From the NCBI GenBank assembly GCA_021371965.1, contig JAJFVE010000115.1, forward strand, positions 1 through 36,761: a DNA stretch of 36,761 nt, written 5' to 3'. The notes beneath the pieces are model-generated. The model was not told the DNA's origin. It searched no databases and saw nothing but the letters and a program-made list of their open reading frames with translations. Of this stretch, positions 16,879 through 24,489 are shown piece after piece; positions within the stretch are counted from its first letter, which is position 1; each line of letters opens with the position of its first letter. This stretch comes from Planctomycetaceae bacterium. Lineage in GTDB: Bacteria > Planctomycetota > Phycisphaerae > SM23-33. The translations under genes were made by a program, and so were the position numbers.

Positions 16879-16950
16879 AGCGGGCGAAGGGACTTGAACC
16901 CTCAACATCCACCTTGGAAGAGTGGCGCTCTACCATTGAGCTACGCCCGC
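16879..16950 (-). tRNA. tRNA-Gly (UCC)
   Basis: Read on the minus strand, a 7-bp acceptor GCGGGCG pairs with CGCCCGC, with U as discriminator as usual for glycine. The D-arm is GCTC..GAGC, the anticodon stem is CCACT/GGTGG with anticodon TCC, and the T-arm contains GGTTCAAGTCC. No CCA is encoded. It lies 66 bp downstream of tRNA-Tyr on the same strand. Confidence 0.96.
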
Positions 16951-16955
16951 AGAAG

Positions 16956-17005
16956 CAGTGGCCGGTAGCCCGTAGACGGAAGTCTCGACTGGCTACCGGC
17001 TACTG
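16956..17005. repeat. inverted repeat between the two tRNA genes
   Basis: Arms of 15 bp at 16956-16970 and 16991-17005 (core GCCGGTAGCC / GGCTACCGGC, one mismatch overall) fill most of the tRNA-Tyr/tRNA-Gly spacer. As RNA it would form a stable stem in the pre-tRNA spacer. No T-run follows, so a terminator is not supported. Confidence 0.65.
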
Positions 17006-17016
17006 ATTACTGTTAG

Positions 17017-17098
17017 TGGGAGCGGGTGGATTCGAACCACCGAAGGCTGAGCCGTCAGATTTACAGTCTGATCCCTTTGTCCACTCGGGCACACTCCC
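17017..17098 (-). tRNA. tRNA-Tyr (GUA)
   Basis: Minus-strand class II tRNA with a long variable arm. The acceptor GGGAGTG pairs with CGCTCCC (one T-G pair), discriminator A. The anticodon loop CTGTAAA gives anticodon GTA. The variable arm is CGGCTCAGCCTTCG-like and the T-arm contains GGTTCGAATCC. No CCA is encoded. It is followed by tRNA-Gly and preceded on the same strand by the D-aminoacyl-tRNA deacylase gene. Confidence 0.96.
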
Positions 17099-17149
17099 GG
17101 CACGGATAAGCATAGGCGAAGACTCGCCGGCCGTCAAGGCCTGAAAGAA

Positions 17150-17200
17150 GTTGTGAGTTGTAGGTTGTGAGTTGTTCCCTCGCCACTCACCACCCACAAC
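17150..17200. repeat. GTTGTGAGTTG-type repeat with partial inverted arm
   Basis: GTTGTGAGTTG occurs twice at 17150-17174 and a near-complementary CACTCACCACCCACAAC block lies at 17184-17200. A related segment, in opposite orientation and without a pair, lies at 30756-30785. This looks like a small dispersed repeat family. Confidence 0.5.
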
Positions 17201-17202
17201 GG

Positions 17203-17296
17203 CCCCTGGCATCCCAGGTGGGACCGGCGGGTCGGGGTATTGTTGTCGGCTTTGTTAGTTCCAAACAACTGCCGGTCCCACCTGGCATGCCGGGGG
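17203..17296. repeat. 28-bp inverted repeat (GGTGGGACCGGC core)
   Basis: Arms at 17203-17230 and 17269-17296 are complementary at nearly every position (core CCAGGTGGGACCGGC). They are separated by 38 bp that contain further self-complementary TTGTT/AACAA. The element lies just past the 3' end of the dtd gene, so it could form a large hairpin in the dtd-tRNA transcript. Confidence 0.75.
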
Positions 17297-17301
17297 TCTT
17301 G

Positions 17302-17805
17302 CTAAGGGTTGCCCGCCATGGGCGGGGGCGCCTCGCTGTGTGCTAGGGCGTCGGGGCTGGGGCTGTCGATAATCACGTTTACGGGTCCGTCGGCTTCATT
17401 CTCGATGAGCATATCGGCGCCGAACTGGCCCTGGGCCACATCGAGGCCTGCCGCTTTGAGGGCTTGGACGAACTGGTCGAGGACCTGCTGCCCTTCGTCG
17501 GCCGGCGCGGCGGCATCGAAGCTTGGCCGGCGGCCTTTGCGGGCGTCGGCCAACAGCGTGAAGTTAGGAACGACCAGGACCGCCCCCCCGGTGCGGTCCT
17601 GGACGTTGAGGTTCATCTTTCCGGCATCATCTTCAAAGATACGCAGTTGGGCGACCTTGTCGGCCAGCGGCAGCCACTGGGCCGGGCGAGCCAGGTCGCC
17701 GGCGGCCACGCCGACGTAGATCAGCAGTCCGTTTTCGATGTGGCCGACGTTGCGGCCTTGGACTTCGACGCGGGCCCAGAGCACTCGCTGAATGAGCAGT
17801 CTCAT
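17302..17805 (-). CDS. dtd: D-aminoacyl-tRNA deacylase
   Basis: 167-residue DTD-fold enzyme that hydrolyses D-amino acids (classically D-Tyr) from mischarged tRNA, keeping D-residues out of proteins; it also clears Gly-tRNA(Ala). Family motifs are present: VVPNFTLLADARKGRRPSF (78-96) with the catalytic-pocket region, and a GPV segment (140-142) followed by Asn where most members have Thr. The usual length is about 145-150; the extra C-terminal residues are a Pro/Ala-rich tail. ATG 17805 overlaps the TAA of the WYL regulator (TAATG), so the two genes are probably translated together. tRNA-Tyr, its best-known substrate, lies downstream on the same strand. Confidence 0.94.
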   Translation of the reverse strand: MRLLIQRVLWARVEVQGRNVGHIENGLLIYVGVAAGDLARPAQWLPLADKVAQLRIFEDDAGKMNLNVQDRTGGAVLVVPNFTLLADARKGRRPSFDAAAPADEGQQVLDQFVQALKAAGLDVAQGQFGADMLIENEADGPVNVIIDSPSPDALAHSEAPPPMAGNP

Positions 17806-18776
17806 TACAGGTCCTCCCGCTGGTACAGGGCGACCATTCCGGCGGCGATCTGAGCGACTCTCTGTCGCAACTGGGGCGGGCCGACGACGCGGGCCTGGTC
17901 GCCATAGCCCATGACCCACCAGGAGATCTCGCCGATGCCGTCCACGCGGAAGTGCATCTCGGCCGAGCCGTCGTCGTTGAACTGTACCTTCTGGCTGGGG
18001 TGCCACTGCACCTCGGCGACGTTGCCGGCCACCTTGGGCTCGAAGTGGACGTGTATGTCGTGAATCCGGCCCTCGGGGATCATGGCCCAGGCCTGGCCGA
18101 AGTGCTCATCGAGATCGATCTGAGGCGGCGTGAACGTCTGGCACGTGACCGTGAGCTTGCGGATTCGCCCGAGCTTGAACGTGCGCATCTGCTTGTGCGA
18201 GACCGACCAGGCGATCAGGTACCATGCCCTCGCGACGAACGACAGTCGCAGCGGCTGGACCTCCAGGTTGAGCTGTTTGCGATCAAAGAAGCTGATGTAG
18301 ACGATGCGGCAGAGGCGCCGCTCGGCGACGGCCTTGGCCAGGTTCTCGAAGTCCTGGTCGAGACCGTGATGGCGGCTTGTGGGGCCGGCGTCGTAGCTGA
18401 AGTTGGCCATGTTCTCGCCGATGTGGCGGCGGATGGCCGGGGGCAGGACGCTTTCGAGCTTCATGGCCGCTCGCGAGGCGTTGCCCATCATCGGCAGGTC
18501 CTTGCCCGTGCGCAGCGGTCCGGCCAGCAGCAGCACCGCCAGCGCCTCGCCGAGGGTGAGGTTCACTGGCGGCAGGAAGAAGTGCCGCCCGATGGCATAG
18601 CCGCGCTGTGGGTCGAAGTGGTACGGGATGTTCGCCAGTTCCAGCATGTTCAAATCGCGAAAGATCGTTCGCTTGGAGACCTCGAGCTCGCGTGCCAACT
18701 CGTCGGCCGTGAAGCTGGCCGAACTCTGCAGCAGCGTGATCAATTTCAGCAACCGGTGCACCCGACTGACGCTCAT
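17805..18776 (-). CDS. HTH-WYL transcriptional regulator
   Basis: 323 residues from ATG 18776 (MSVSRVHRLL), preceded by AGGCAGGA. An upstream in-frame start would add 22 residues without family resemblance. An N-terminal HTH_11-type winged helix covers about 5-60 (ADELARELEVSKRTIFRDLNML). A WYL domain follows, with CRIVYISFFDRKQLNLEVQPL and the AWYLIAWS motif (W185-Y186-L187). The C-terminal WCX extension ends the protein. WYL domains sense ligands such as nucleic-acid fragments or nucleotides in several families; the ligand here is not readable. It is divergent from the glycosyltransferase gene across a palindrome at 18850-18875 and shares a start/stop overlap with dtd. Confidence 0.92.
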   Translation of the reverse strand: MSVSRVHRLLKLITLLQSSASFTADELARELEVSKRTIFRDLNMLELANIPYHFDPQRGYAIGRHFFLPPVNLTLGEALAVLLLAGPLRTGKDLPMMGNASRAAMKLESVLPPAIRRHIGENMANFSYDAGPTSRHHGLDQDFENLAKAVAERRLCRIVYISFFDRKQLNLEVQPLRLSFVARAWYLIAWSVSHKQMRTFKLGRIRKLTVTCQTFTPPQIDLDEHFGQAWAMIPEGRIHDIHVHFEPKVAGNVAEVQWHPSQKVQFNDDGSAEMHFRVDGIGEISWWVMGYGDQARVVGPPQLRQRVAQIAAGMVALYQREDL

Positions 18777-19085
18777 TGCCCCATCCTGCCTTTCGTTGCG
18801 GCTATCCGGGGCCGCTCTCGCGGGCGACTCTGCGGATAGCATCGGCTATGGCAGTGACAACCGTATGTCACCGCCGCGGAACAATTTTGAGAATTTCTTT
18901 ACATGACGCAGATTCCTGCCTTGCCCGAGAGGGCGATTATAGCCGCAATGAACCGAAGGTTCATGATTGACGGTGGTGTGTTGTTGTTTTCCGGCGACTT
19001 CAAAAGTGTTCCATCGCACGTGCCTATTATTCCTCGTGCCGCAATCCTAAGGAGGGAAACCATCGATGAGGAGGGGGATCGGCAG
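18777..19085. other. divergent control region, WYL regulator / glycosyltransferase
   Basis: This 309-bp region separates the regulator (minus) from the glycosyltransferase (plus). It contains the palindrome at 18850-18875, an AT-rich stretch at 18880-18903 suited to promoters on either strand, and a strong AAGGAGG at 19049-19055 that precedes a short frame rather than the glycosyltransferase start. The glycosyltransferase frame is open through the second half, but the residues before 19086 do not resemble a GT4 N-terminus. Confidence 0.55.
18850..18875. promoter_or_regulatory. candidate operator palindrome
   Basis: GGCAGTGACA and TGTCACCGCC are complementary at 9 of 10 positions, around a 6-base spacer. 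The site is 74 bp upstream of the WYL regulator start and next to the AT-rich stretch at 18880-18903. Size and symmetry suit a dimeric HTH regulator, and autoregulation plus control of the divergent gene is the natural inference. Confidence 0.5.
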
Positions 19086-20201
19086 ATGCGCATCCTGATG
19101 AGCACCGACACGATCGGCGGGGTCTGGACGTACAGCATCGAGTTGTGCGCGCAGTTGTCGGCGCGCGGGCATGAGGTCGTGCTGGCGGCGATGGGCCCGC
19201 CGCCCAGCGCCGCGCAGGAGGCCGCCGCCGCGGAGATCGCCAACGTGCGCCTCCACTGGCAGCAGTTCAAGCTCGAGTGGATGGACGAGCCGTGGGCGGA
19301 CCTCCAGCGTTGCGGGCAGTGGCTGCTGTCGCTGGCGGACGAAATGGAACCCGACGTGGTGCACCTCAACCACTACTGCAACACGCGCCTGCCCTGGCAC
19401 AGGCCGGTGCTGGTCGTCGCTCACTCCTGCGTGCTGTCATGGTGGCAGGCGGTCAAGGGCGAGCCGGCCCCGGCGCGATGGCGGCGATACGCCGCCGGAG
19501 TTGCCGACGGACTCCACGCCGCCGACGTGCTCGTGGCCCCGACGCTGACGATGCTTTCGCAGCTTCGCCGGCACTACGGCCCGCTGCCGCCGGCGCGGGT
19601 CATCTATAACGGCCTGGCCTGCGACCGCGCCACGGCCGCCATCGCCGAGAAGGAGCTGCTGGCCCTGTCGGCTGGTCGCCTGTGGGACGAGGCCAAGAAT
19701 GCCGCCGCGCTGGCCAAGGCGGCGGCGATGCTGCCCTGGCCGGTGTACCTGGCCGGCGCGACGGACCACCCGGCGGCGACGCGGGACGGACGCGTCGAGG
19801 GCGTCCGCTGCCTGGGCCCGCTCGACCGCCGCGAGCTGCTGGCGTGGATGGCGCGGGCGGCGGTGTACGTCTTGCCCGCACGCTATGAGCCGTTCGGCCT
19901 GACGGCGCTGGAGGCGGCGATGCGCGGCTGTGCGCTGGTGCTGGGCGACATTCGCTCGCTGCGCGAGGTGTGGGGGCGCTCGGCGATCTTCGTGCCGCCC
20001 ACGGACGCGGTCGCCCTGGCCCGGGCGATCGACCGCGTGCTGAGCGACGAGCCGCTGCGCCTCCTGCTGGCGCGACAGGCTCGCCTGCGGGCGGCGCGCT
20101 TTACGGCCGTGCGCATGGCGCAATCGTATCTGGCGCTATACCGTCGTCTGCTGGAGGGGCGGCTGGTCAGCGTGCCGGAGCTCGAAGGCGTATCTGCCTG
20201 A
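19086..20201 (+). CDS. glycosyltransferase family 4
   Basis: 371 residues from ATG 19086 (MRILMSTDTIGG), with GGGGGA eight bases before. The frame is open further upstream but has no GT-like sequence there. The fold is GT-B: an N-terminal domain starts with the glycine-rich DTIGGVWTYS motif. The C-terminal donor-binding domain has ALSAGRLWDEAKN and the EX7E motif in YEPFGLTALE (E268, E276), followed by GDIRSLREVWG and AIFVPPTD. It transfers a sugar from an activated donor, with retention, to an unknown acceptor. No membrane segment is seen. Its last 66 bp overlap the convergent rhamnosidase gene. The short frame at 19066-19098 overlaps its start. Confidence 0.92.
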   Translation: MRILMSTDTIGGVWTYSIELCAQLSARGHEVVLAAMGPPPSAAQEAAAAEIANVRLHWQQFKLEWMDEPWADLQRCGQWLLSLADEMEPDVVHLNHYCNTRLPWHRPVLVVAHSCVLSWWQAVKGEPAPARWRRYAAGVADGLHAADVLVAPTLTMLSQLRRHYGPLPPARVIYNGLACDRATAAIAEKELLALSAGRLWDEAKNAAALAKAAAMLPWPVYLAGATDHPAATRDGRVEGVRCLGPLDRRELLAWMARAAVYVLPARYEPFGLTALEAAMRGCALVLGDIRSLREVWGRSAIFVPPTDAVALARAIDRVLSDEPLRLLLARQARLRAARFTAVRMAQSYLALYRRLLEGRLVSVPELEGVSA

Positions 20202-22889
20202 GCCGGCGGCGAAGCGCACTGCGCCGCCTGCCCGCTCGGCGCGGGCAAGGCCGGCGACGGCGCTGATGAACGCGCCGTCTTTCCAGACATCGTGGCCGCC
20301 CTCGCGGATCGTCGGGTTCTCGATGCCCAGCGTCGGCACGGCGATGGCGGCTGAGGCGCCGGGCGGGATGATAACCTCCAGGTGCAGGCCGGCGGCGGTG
20401 CGGCACCAGCTTGAGACGACACGGCCGCGCGGGGTCGGGATAGACGCCCGGGCCCAGGTCAAGTCGCCCAGCACCTGCGGGGCGATCTGCACGTGGGCGT
20501 AACCCGGTGTGCACAGGTCGCCGCCGAAGTATCCCGGTCCGCCGATGCCGGCGATGTCGCTGAAGAAGAACCCGCTGGCGCTGGCCCACATGGGCATGCT
20601 CTCGGCGCGTTTGCCCAGGCGGTCCCACATGTAGCGGCCCCACGATTCCCATACCGTCGTAGCGCCGCGGGCGATCATGAATCCCCAGCCGGGGTACGTC
20701 GTCTGCGTCATCACGGCGAACATCACCTCGCCCGCCCCGGCGCGGGTGAGGGCCTCGATCATCGCCGGCGTGCCGCACGTGCCGGTGTGCAGGTGGCCGT
20801 CGTGCGTGTTGACGATATTGTCGACAATGTCGGCGACCACGGCTGATCCGCACTGTGGCGGCACGACCTCCAACGCCAGCGGCACGAGGTTGGACGTTTG
20901 CGAGCCGGTGGCGTATCGCCCAGCCGTCTCGTCGAGCCACTTGCGATTCAGGGCGTCGCGTGCGGACTGCGCCATGGCGGCGAACCGTGTTGCGTCGGCG
21001 GGCTTGCCCAGCAGGGCGGCCACGCGCTCCATGATGGAAGCGCAGCGATAGTAGTAGCCGGTCCACAGCGGTTCGGGCGGGGTCTCGCTGGAGAGGAACT
21101 CTTCCTTCTCGGCCACAGGGCCGGGCACCATGTGGTCGCCCAGGCTGCCGCCGGAGACGGCGCCATCCGTGGCACGGGTGGCCAGATGATCGAGGAATCG
21201 CGTCATCGGCTCGTAGTGCTCTTCGAGCAGCCGCCGGTCGTCGTAGGCCATGTAGCTGTGCCAGACGGCCATGGGGTAATTGCCCGCCCAGGCCGGATCG
21301 CCGGGCTTTGCGTCCTGGTATCGCGGGACGACGCAGATGATCGAGCCGTCGTCGTTCTGCGCGTCAGCGGCGTCGCGCATCCACTTCTCCCAGAACAGCG
21401 GCTGGTAGAATCGCGAGAACAGGGCCGAGCTGACCGACGCGGGATCGAGAAACGCCCAGTGCTCGCGGCAGAGGCAGTCCAGCAGCATCCCGAAGGCCGC
21501 GATCCGCAGCGTCTGGCGGCAGATGCCGTGGATACGGTTGAGCAGTTCGTTGGAGCAGGCGAAGTCGGCTGAGAAATCGTAGTCGCCGTGGACGAACCGC
21601 CCCTCCATGTCGGCCAGTTCCGGCGGACTGGGCAGGCCGCTGACCTGCACGAAGCGAACGGGGTGGAAGGTGAAGCGCGGCTCGAAGACCTCGCCGGCTG
21701 GGTCGCCGCGGCAGATGTAGTAGTCGGTCTCGCGCGGCTCGGGGTAGCTGCGCAGGTCGAGTTGGCCGTCGAGTTCACAGCCCTCATCGTAAAGCAGGCC
21801 CGAATACTTGATGGTGATCTTCGTGCCGGCAGGGGCCTTGACTCGCAGCCGCACCCAGCCGCCGAAGTACTTCTCGAAGTGATAGATGTACGTTCCCGGC
21901 GCCGGGCAGGCCAGCCGCACCGGGCGGTACGTCTCCATCACGCGCAGCGGAGGCAGCACCTGCGCCGAGAGCTTTTGCGTGCGGGCCTCAACCACGCGCA
22001 CGGGCGACCACGCCCGATCGTCGAAGCCATCTTGCGTCCAGCCGTGCTGTTCGAGGCGGGCGTCATAGGTTTCGCCGCCAAAGAGATCGGCGCTGACGAT
22101 GGGGCCTGGCGCGGTCTTCCACGTCTCATCGCTGACGATGCTCGCCGCGGCCCCGTCGGCGCCGGTGACGTCGAGCTGCAGTAGCAACTGCGGGCATGGG
22201 CCGTAGTGAATCTGCGGCGGGTAAACGCCGCCGGGAGCGAAGTCCGGCTCGGAGAACCACCCGTGGCCGAGGATTACGCCCACGACGTTCACGCCCTCGC
22301 GCAGCAGGTCCGTCACGTCGTGCGTCACGTAGAGGCTGCGCTTGTCGTAGTTGGTCATCGCCGGCTCGAGCACCGCCTCGCCCACGCGCCGGCCATTGAT
22401 GTACAACTCGTGCCAACCCAGCCCGCAGACATACGCCCGCGCGCGGGCGGGCGGCGAGGGCAGCGTAAGAACCTTTCGCAGCAGTGGGGCGTGTACGTCG
22501 GCGGCCGCGGCGATCCATTGCCCCTGCCAGTCGCCGGCGCTGAGCAGGCCCATCTCGAAGCGGCCAGGGGGGCTTACGGCCTTCTCGGCAGCGCCGCTGT
22601 CGCCAGTTGCCCACACCGTCACGGACCACCAGCACTGCTGGCCGCTTTTGAGGGGGGCGCCGGCGTACTCGACGTGCACCTGCCGGTCCGACTCGACGCG
22701 CCCGCTGTCCCACAGGTCCGCCTTGCCCTGCATCAGTTGCTGGGGCGTCGACGCCACGCAGACGCGGTAGGCAGTCTGCCTGATCCCGCGGAGGTCCGAT
22801 TCCATCGCCCAGGCAAATCGCGGCCGCGGGGTGTCGATCCCCAGCGGCGAGGAGAGATATTCACACGTGGCGTTGACTACCTGCAGCAT
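20136..22889 (-). CDS. alpha-L-rhamnosidase, GH78
   Basis: 917-residue inverting alpha-L-rhamnosidase of family GH78. ATG 22889 follows GAGGAA at a good distance, and the N-terminal Ig-like domain starts in the family manner (EYLSSPLGIDTPRPRFAW). Next come beta-sandwich domains (GLGWHELYINGRRVG, GHGWF), an (alpha/alpha)6 catalytic barrel and a C-terminal sandwich. The family active-site signature DCPxRE is here DCLCRE (471-476), with a further Asp at 482. The C-terminal acidic residue lies in TVWESWGR (E748). All four acidic positions appear kept, so it is probably active despite the Pro to Leu change. No signal peptide is seen. The 3' end overlaps the glycosyltransferase gene. Confidence 0.93.
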   Translation of the reverse strand: MLQVVNATCEYLSSPLGIDTPRPRFAWAMESDLRGIRQTAYRVCVASTPQQLMQGKADLWDSGRVESDRQVHVEYAGAPLKSGQQCWWSVTVWATGDSGAAEKAVSPPGRFEMGLLSAGDWQGQWIAAAADVHAPLLRKVLTLPSPPARARAYVCGLGWHELYINGRRVGEAVLEPAMTNYDKRSLYVTHDVTDLLREGVNVVGVILGHGWFSEPDFAPGGVYPPQIHYGPCPQLLLQLDVTGADGAAASIVSDETWKTAPGPIVSADLFGGETYDARLEQHGWTQDGFDDRAWSPVRVVEARTQKLSAQVLPPLRVMETYRPVRLACPAPGTYIYHFEKYFGGWVRLRVKAPAGTKITIKYSGLLYDEGCELDGQLDLRSYPEPRETDYYICRGDPAGEVFEPRFTFHPVRFVQVSGLPSPPELADMEGRFVHGDYDFSADFACSNELLNRIHGICRQTLRIAAFGMLLDCLCREHWAFLDPASVSSALFSRFYQPLFWEKWMRDAADAQNDDGSIICVVPRYQDAKPGDPAWAGNYPMAVWHSYMAYDDRRLLEEHYEPMTRFLDHLATRATDGAVSGGSLGDHMVPGPVAEKEEFLSSETPPEPLWTGYYYRCASIMERVAALLGKPADATRFAAMAQSARDALNRKWLDETAGRYATGSQTSNLVPLALEVVPPQCGSAVVADIVDNIVNTHDGHLHTGTCGTPAMIEALTRAGAGEVMFAVMTQTTYPGWGFMIARGATTVWESWGRYMWDRLGKRAESMPMWASASGFFFSDIAGIGGPGYFGGDLCTPGYAHVQIAPQVLGDLTWARASIPTPRGRVVSSWCRTAAGLHLEVIIPPGASAAIAVPTLGIENPTIREGGHDVWKDGAFISAVAGLARAERAGGAVRFAAGSGRYAFELRHADQPPLQQTTV

Positions 22890-22989
22890 CGGAATGTTCC
22901 TCGGTGTTTGTCGTTGGCGAAAGCGGAATCATGCACCGTAATGGCGCGGATATCAATAAGACTCCGGTCGTCGAGATTACGGAAGAAAC

Positions 22990-23030
22990 CCGTCGAGCGA
23001 ACAACCTCTGTGACGGGCTCGACCGCTAAC
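22990..23030. repeat. GTTAGCGGTCGAGC-type hairpin
   Basis: GTCGAGC (22992-22998) pairs with GCTCGAC (23017-23023), and the right arm runs on as CGCTAAC. The same unit, with the shared GGTTGTTC block on the complementary strand, is found at 24417-24488. It lies upstream of the rhamnosidase gene. Confidence 0.6.
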
Positions 23031-23048
23031 ACGTGAAAATTCGGGGAG

Positions 23049-23091
23049 CATAAGCGAGACGCCCATGCGACTCACGGGCGAGACGCCCGTG
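23049..23091. repeat. double REP-like hairpin at the end of hemL
   Basis: On the minus strand, CACGGGCG-TCT-CGCCCGTG (23073-23091) is a perfect 8-bp stem. A second copy (23049-23067) is CATGGGCG-TCT-CGCTTATG, which pairs in RNA with two G-U pairs. It is the same family as 12496-12537. The first hairpin overlaps the last codons of hemL. It may slow or stop transcription, but there is no T-run. Confidence 0.75.
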
Positions 23092-24391
23092 CTCCGGTCG
23101 CCGCAACGTAGGCCTTCTCGGCCGCGGCGATGGTCGCGTTAATGTCGGCGTCGCTGTGGGCGGCCGAGACGAACATCGCCTCGTACTGGCTGGGTGCTAT
23201 ATAAACGCCTTCGTCCAGCAGCGTGTGAAAGAACGCCGCAAACGCCTGCGTGTCGGCGGCCGTGGCCTGGCGGTAATCACTCACCGGCGCGGGCGCGAAG
23301 AACGGCGTCATCATGCTCCCAACGCGGTTGAGGCAGGTGGCCTCTGCCCAACCCGCGCCGGCCGCGGCGCGCGACAGCCCTGTGGCCAGATGCGACGAGG
23401 CGATCTCGATCTTCTCGTAGAAGCCTTCCTCTCGCAGGGCCGACAGCGTTGCCAAGCCCGCGGCCATCGCAATGGGATTGCCCGAGAGTGTTCCGGCCTG
23501 GTAGACCGGTCCCTCCGGGGCGAGGTTGGCCATGATCTCTTCGGAGGCGCCGAAGGCGCCCACCGGTAGCCCGCCGCCGATGATCTTGCCCAGCGTGGTA
23601 ATGTCCGGCCGCACGCCGTAGAACTTTTGCGCCCCGCCGTAAGCGACGCGAAAGCCGGTCATAACCTCGTCAAAGATCAGCAGCGATCCGCAGGAATCGC
23701 ACGCGTCGCGCAGGCCCTGCAGATATCCCGGCGCCGGCGGCACGACGCCCATGTTGCCGGCCACGGGCTCCACCAGCACCGCGGCGATAGTCTCGCCCTG
23801 GGCGGTTACCAGCGACTTGACCGCGTCGAGGTCGTTGTAGTGAACCAGCAGCGTGTCGGCTGTGGCGCCGCGAGGCACGCCCGGGCTCGACGGTACGCCC
23901 AGCGTCAGGGCGCCGCTGCCGGCGCTGACCAGCAGCGCGTCGCTGTGACCGTGATAGCAGCCGATGACCTTGACGATCTTGTCGCGCCGCGTCGCCCCAC
24001 GGGCCAGCCGCACCGCCGACATCACCGCTTCGGTCCCGCTGGAAACGAACCGCACCTTGCGGATCGAAGGCACAGCCGCAATCACCGCCTCGGCCAGCAA
24101 CGTCTCGGCTTCGGTCGGGGCGCCAAAGCTGGCGCCGTTCTGGATCGCCTTGGCCACCGCCGCGGTAACCTGCTCCGCCGCGTGGCCGAGTATCGCCGGA
24201 CCGTAGCTGCCGACGTAATCGATATACGTGTTGCCGTCGATGTCGGTAATGCGGGCGCCCTTGGCCCGTGCGATTACCGGCGGCGTGCCCCCCACGGCCG
24301 CAAACGCCCGCACCGGCGAGTCGACCCCGCCCACCAGCACCTTGCAGGCCCGAGCAAACGCGGATTGGGATTTCTCGTCTCTCCGAACCAT
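23072..24391 (-). CDS. hemL: glutamate-1-semialdehyde 2,1-aminomutase
   Basis: 439-residue PLP enzyme that converts glutamate-1-semialdehyde to 5-aminolevulinate in C5-pathway tetrapyrrole synthesis. ATG 24391 is chosen over TTG 24406. Motifs: [45 protein letters not shown], and the PLP lysine in [17 protein letters not shown] (K269). Length is normal. The last residues (TGARASRP) are encoded by a REP-like hairpin that begins within the gene, so the C-terminal tail seems to have been rewritten by the repeat. It lies downstream of leuS on the same strand, about 100 bp away, with a repeat between. Confidence 0.96.
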   Translation of the reverse strand: MVRRDEKSQSAFARACKVLVGGVDSPVRAFAAVGGTPPVIARAKGARITDIDGNTYIDYVGSYGPAILGHAAEQVTAAVAKAIQNGASFGAPTEAETLLAEAVIAAVPSIRKVRFVSSGTEAVMSAVRLARGATRRDKIVKVIGCYHGHSDALLVSAGSGALTLGVPSSPGVPRGATADTLLVHYNDLDAVKSLVTAQGETIAAVLVEPVAGNMGVVPPAPGYLQGLRDACDSCGSLLIFDEVMTGFRVAYGGAQKFYGVRPDITTLGKIIGGGLPVGAFGASEEIMANLAPEGPVYQAGTLSGNPIAMAAGLATLSALREEGFYEKIEIASSHLATGLSRAAAGAGWAEATCLNRVGSMMTPFFAPAPVSDYRQATAADTQAFAAFFHTLLDEGVYIAPSQYEAMFVSAAHSDADINATIAAAEKAYVAATGARASRP

Positions 24392-24416
24392 ATGTGCTTT
24401 CACCAAAGTACGGAAT

Positions 24417-24488
24417 GTTAGCGGTCGAGCGTGCTCGACGTGGTTTTTTGTGCCTGAACAACCGCGCGGAGCAAGCTCCGCCGCTAAC
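24417..24488. repeat. inverted pair of GTTAGCGG hairpins between leuS and hemL
   Basis: The left unit (24417-24440) contains GTCGAGC-GT-GCTCGAC and the right unit (24464-24488) contains GCGGAGC-AA-GCTCCGC. Both are bounded by GTTAGCGG or its complement, so they also pair with each other. A run of six T follows the left hairpin on the plus strand. On the minus strand the hairpins directly follow the leuS stop codon and could weaken read-through. Confidence 0.65.
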
Positions 24489-24489
24489 T

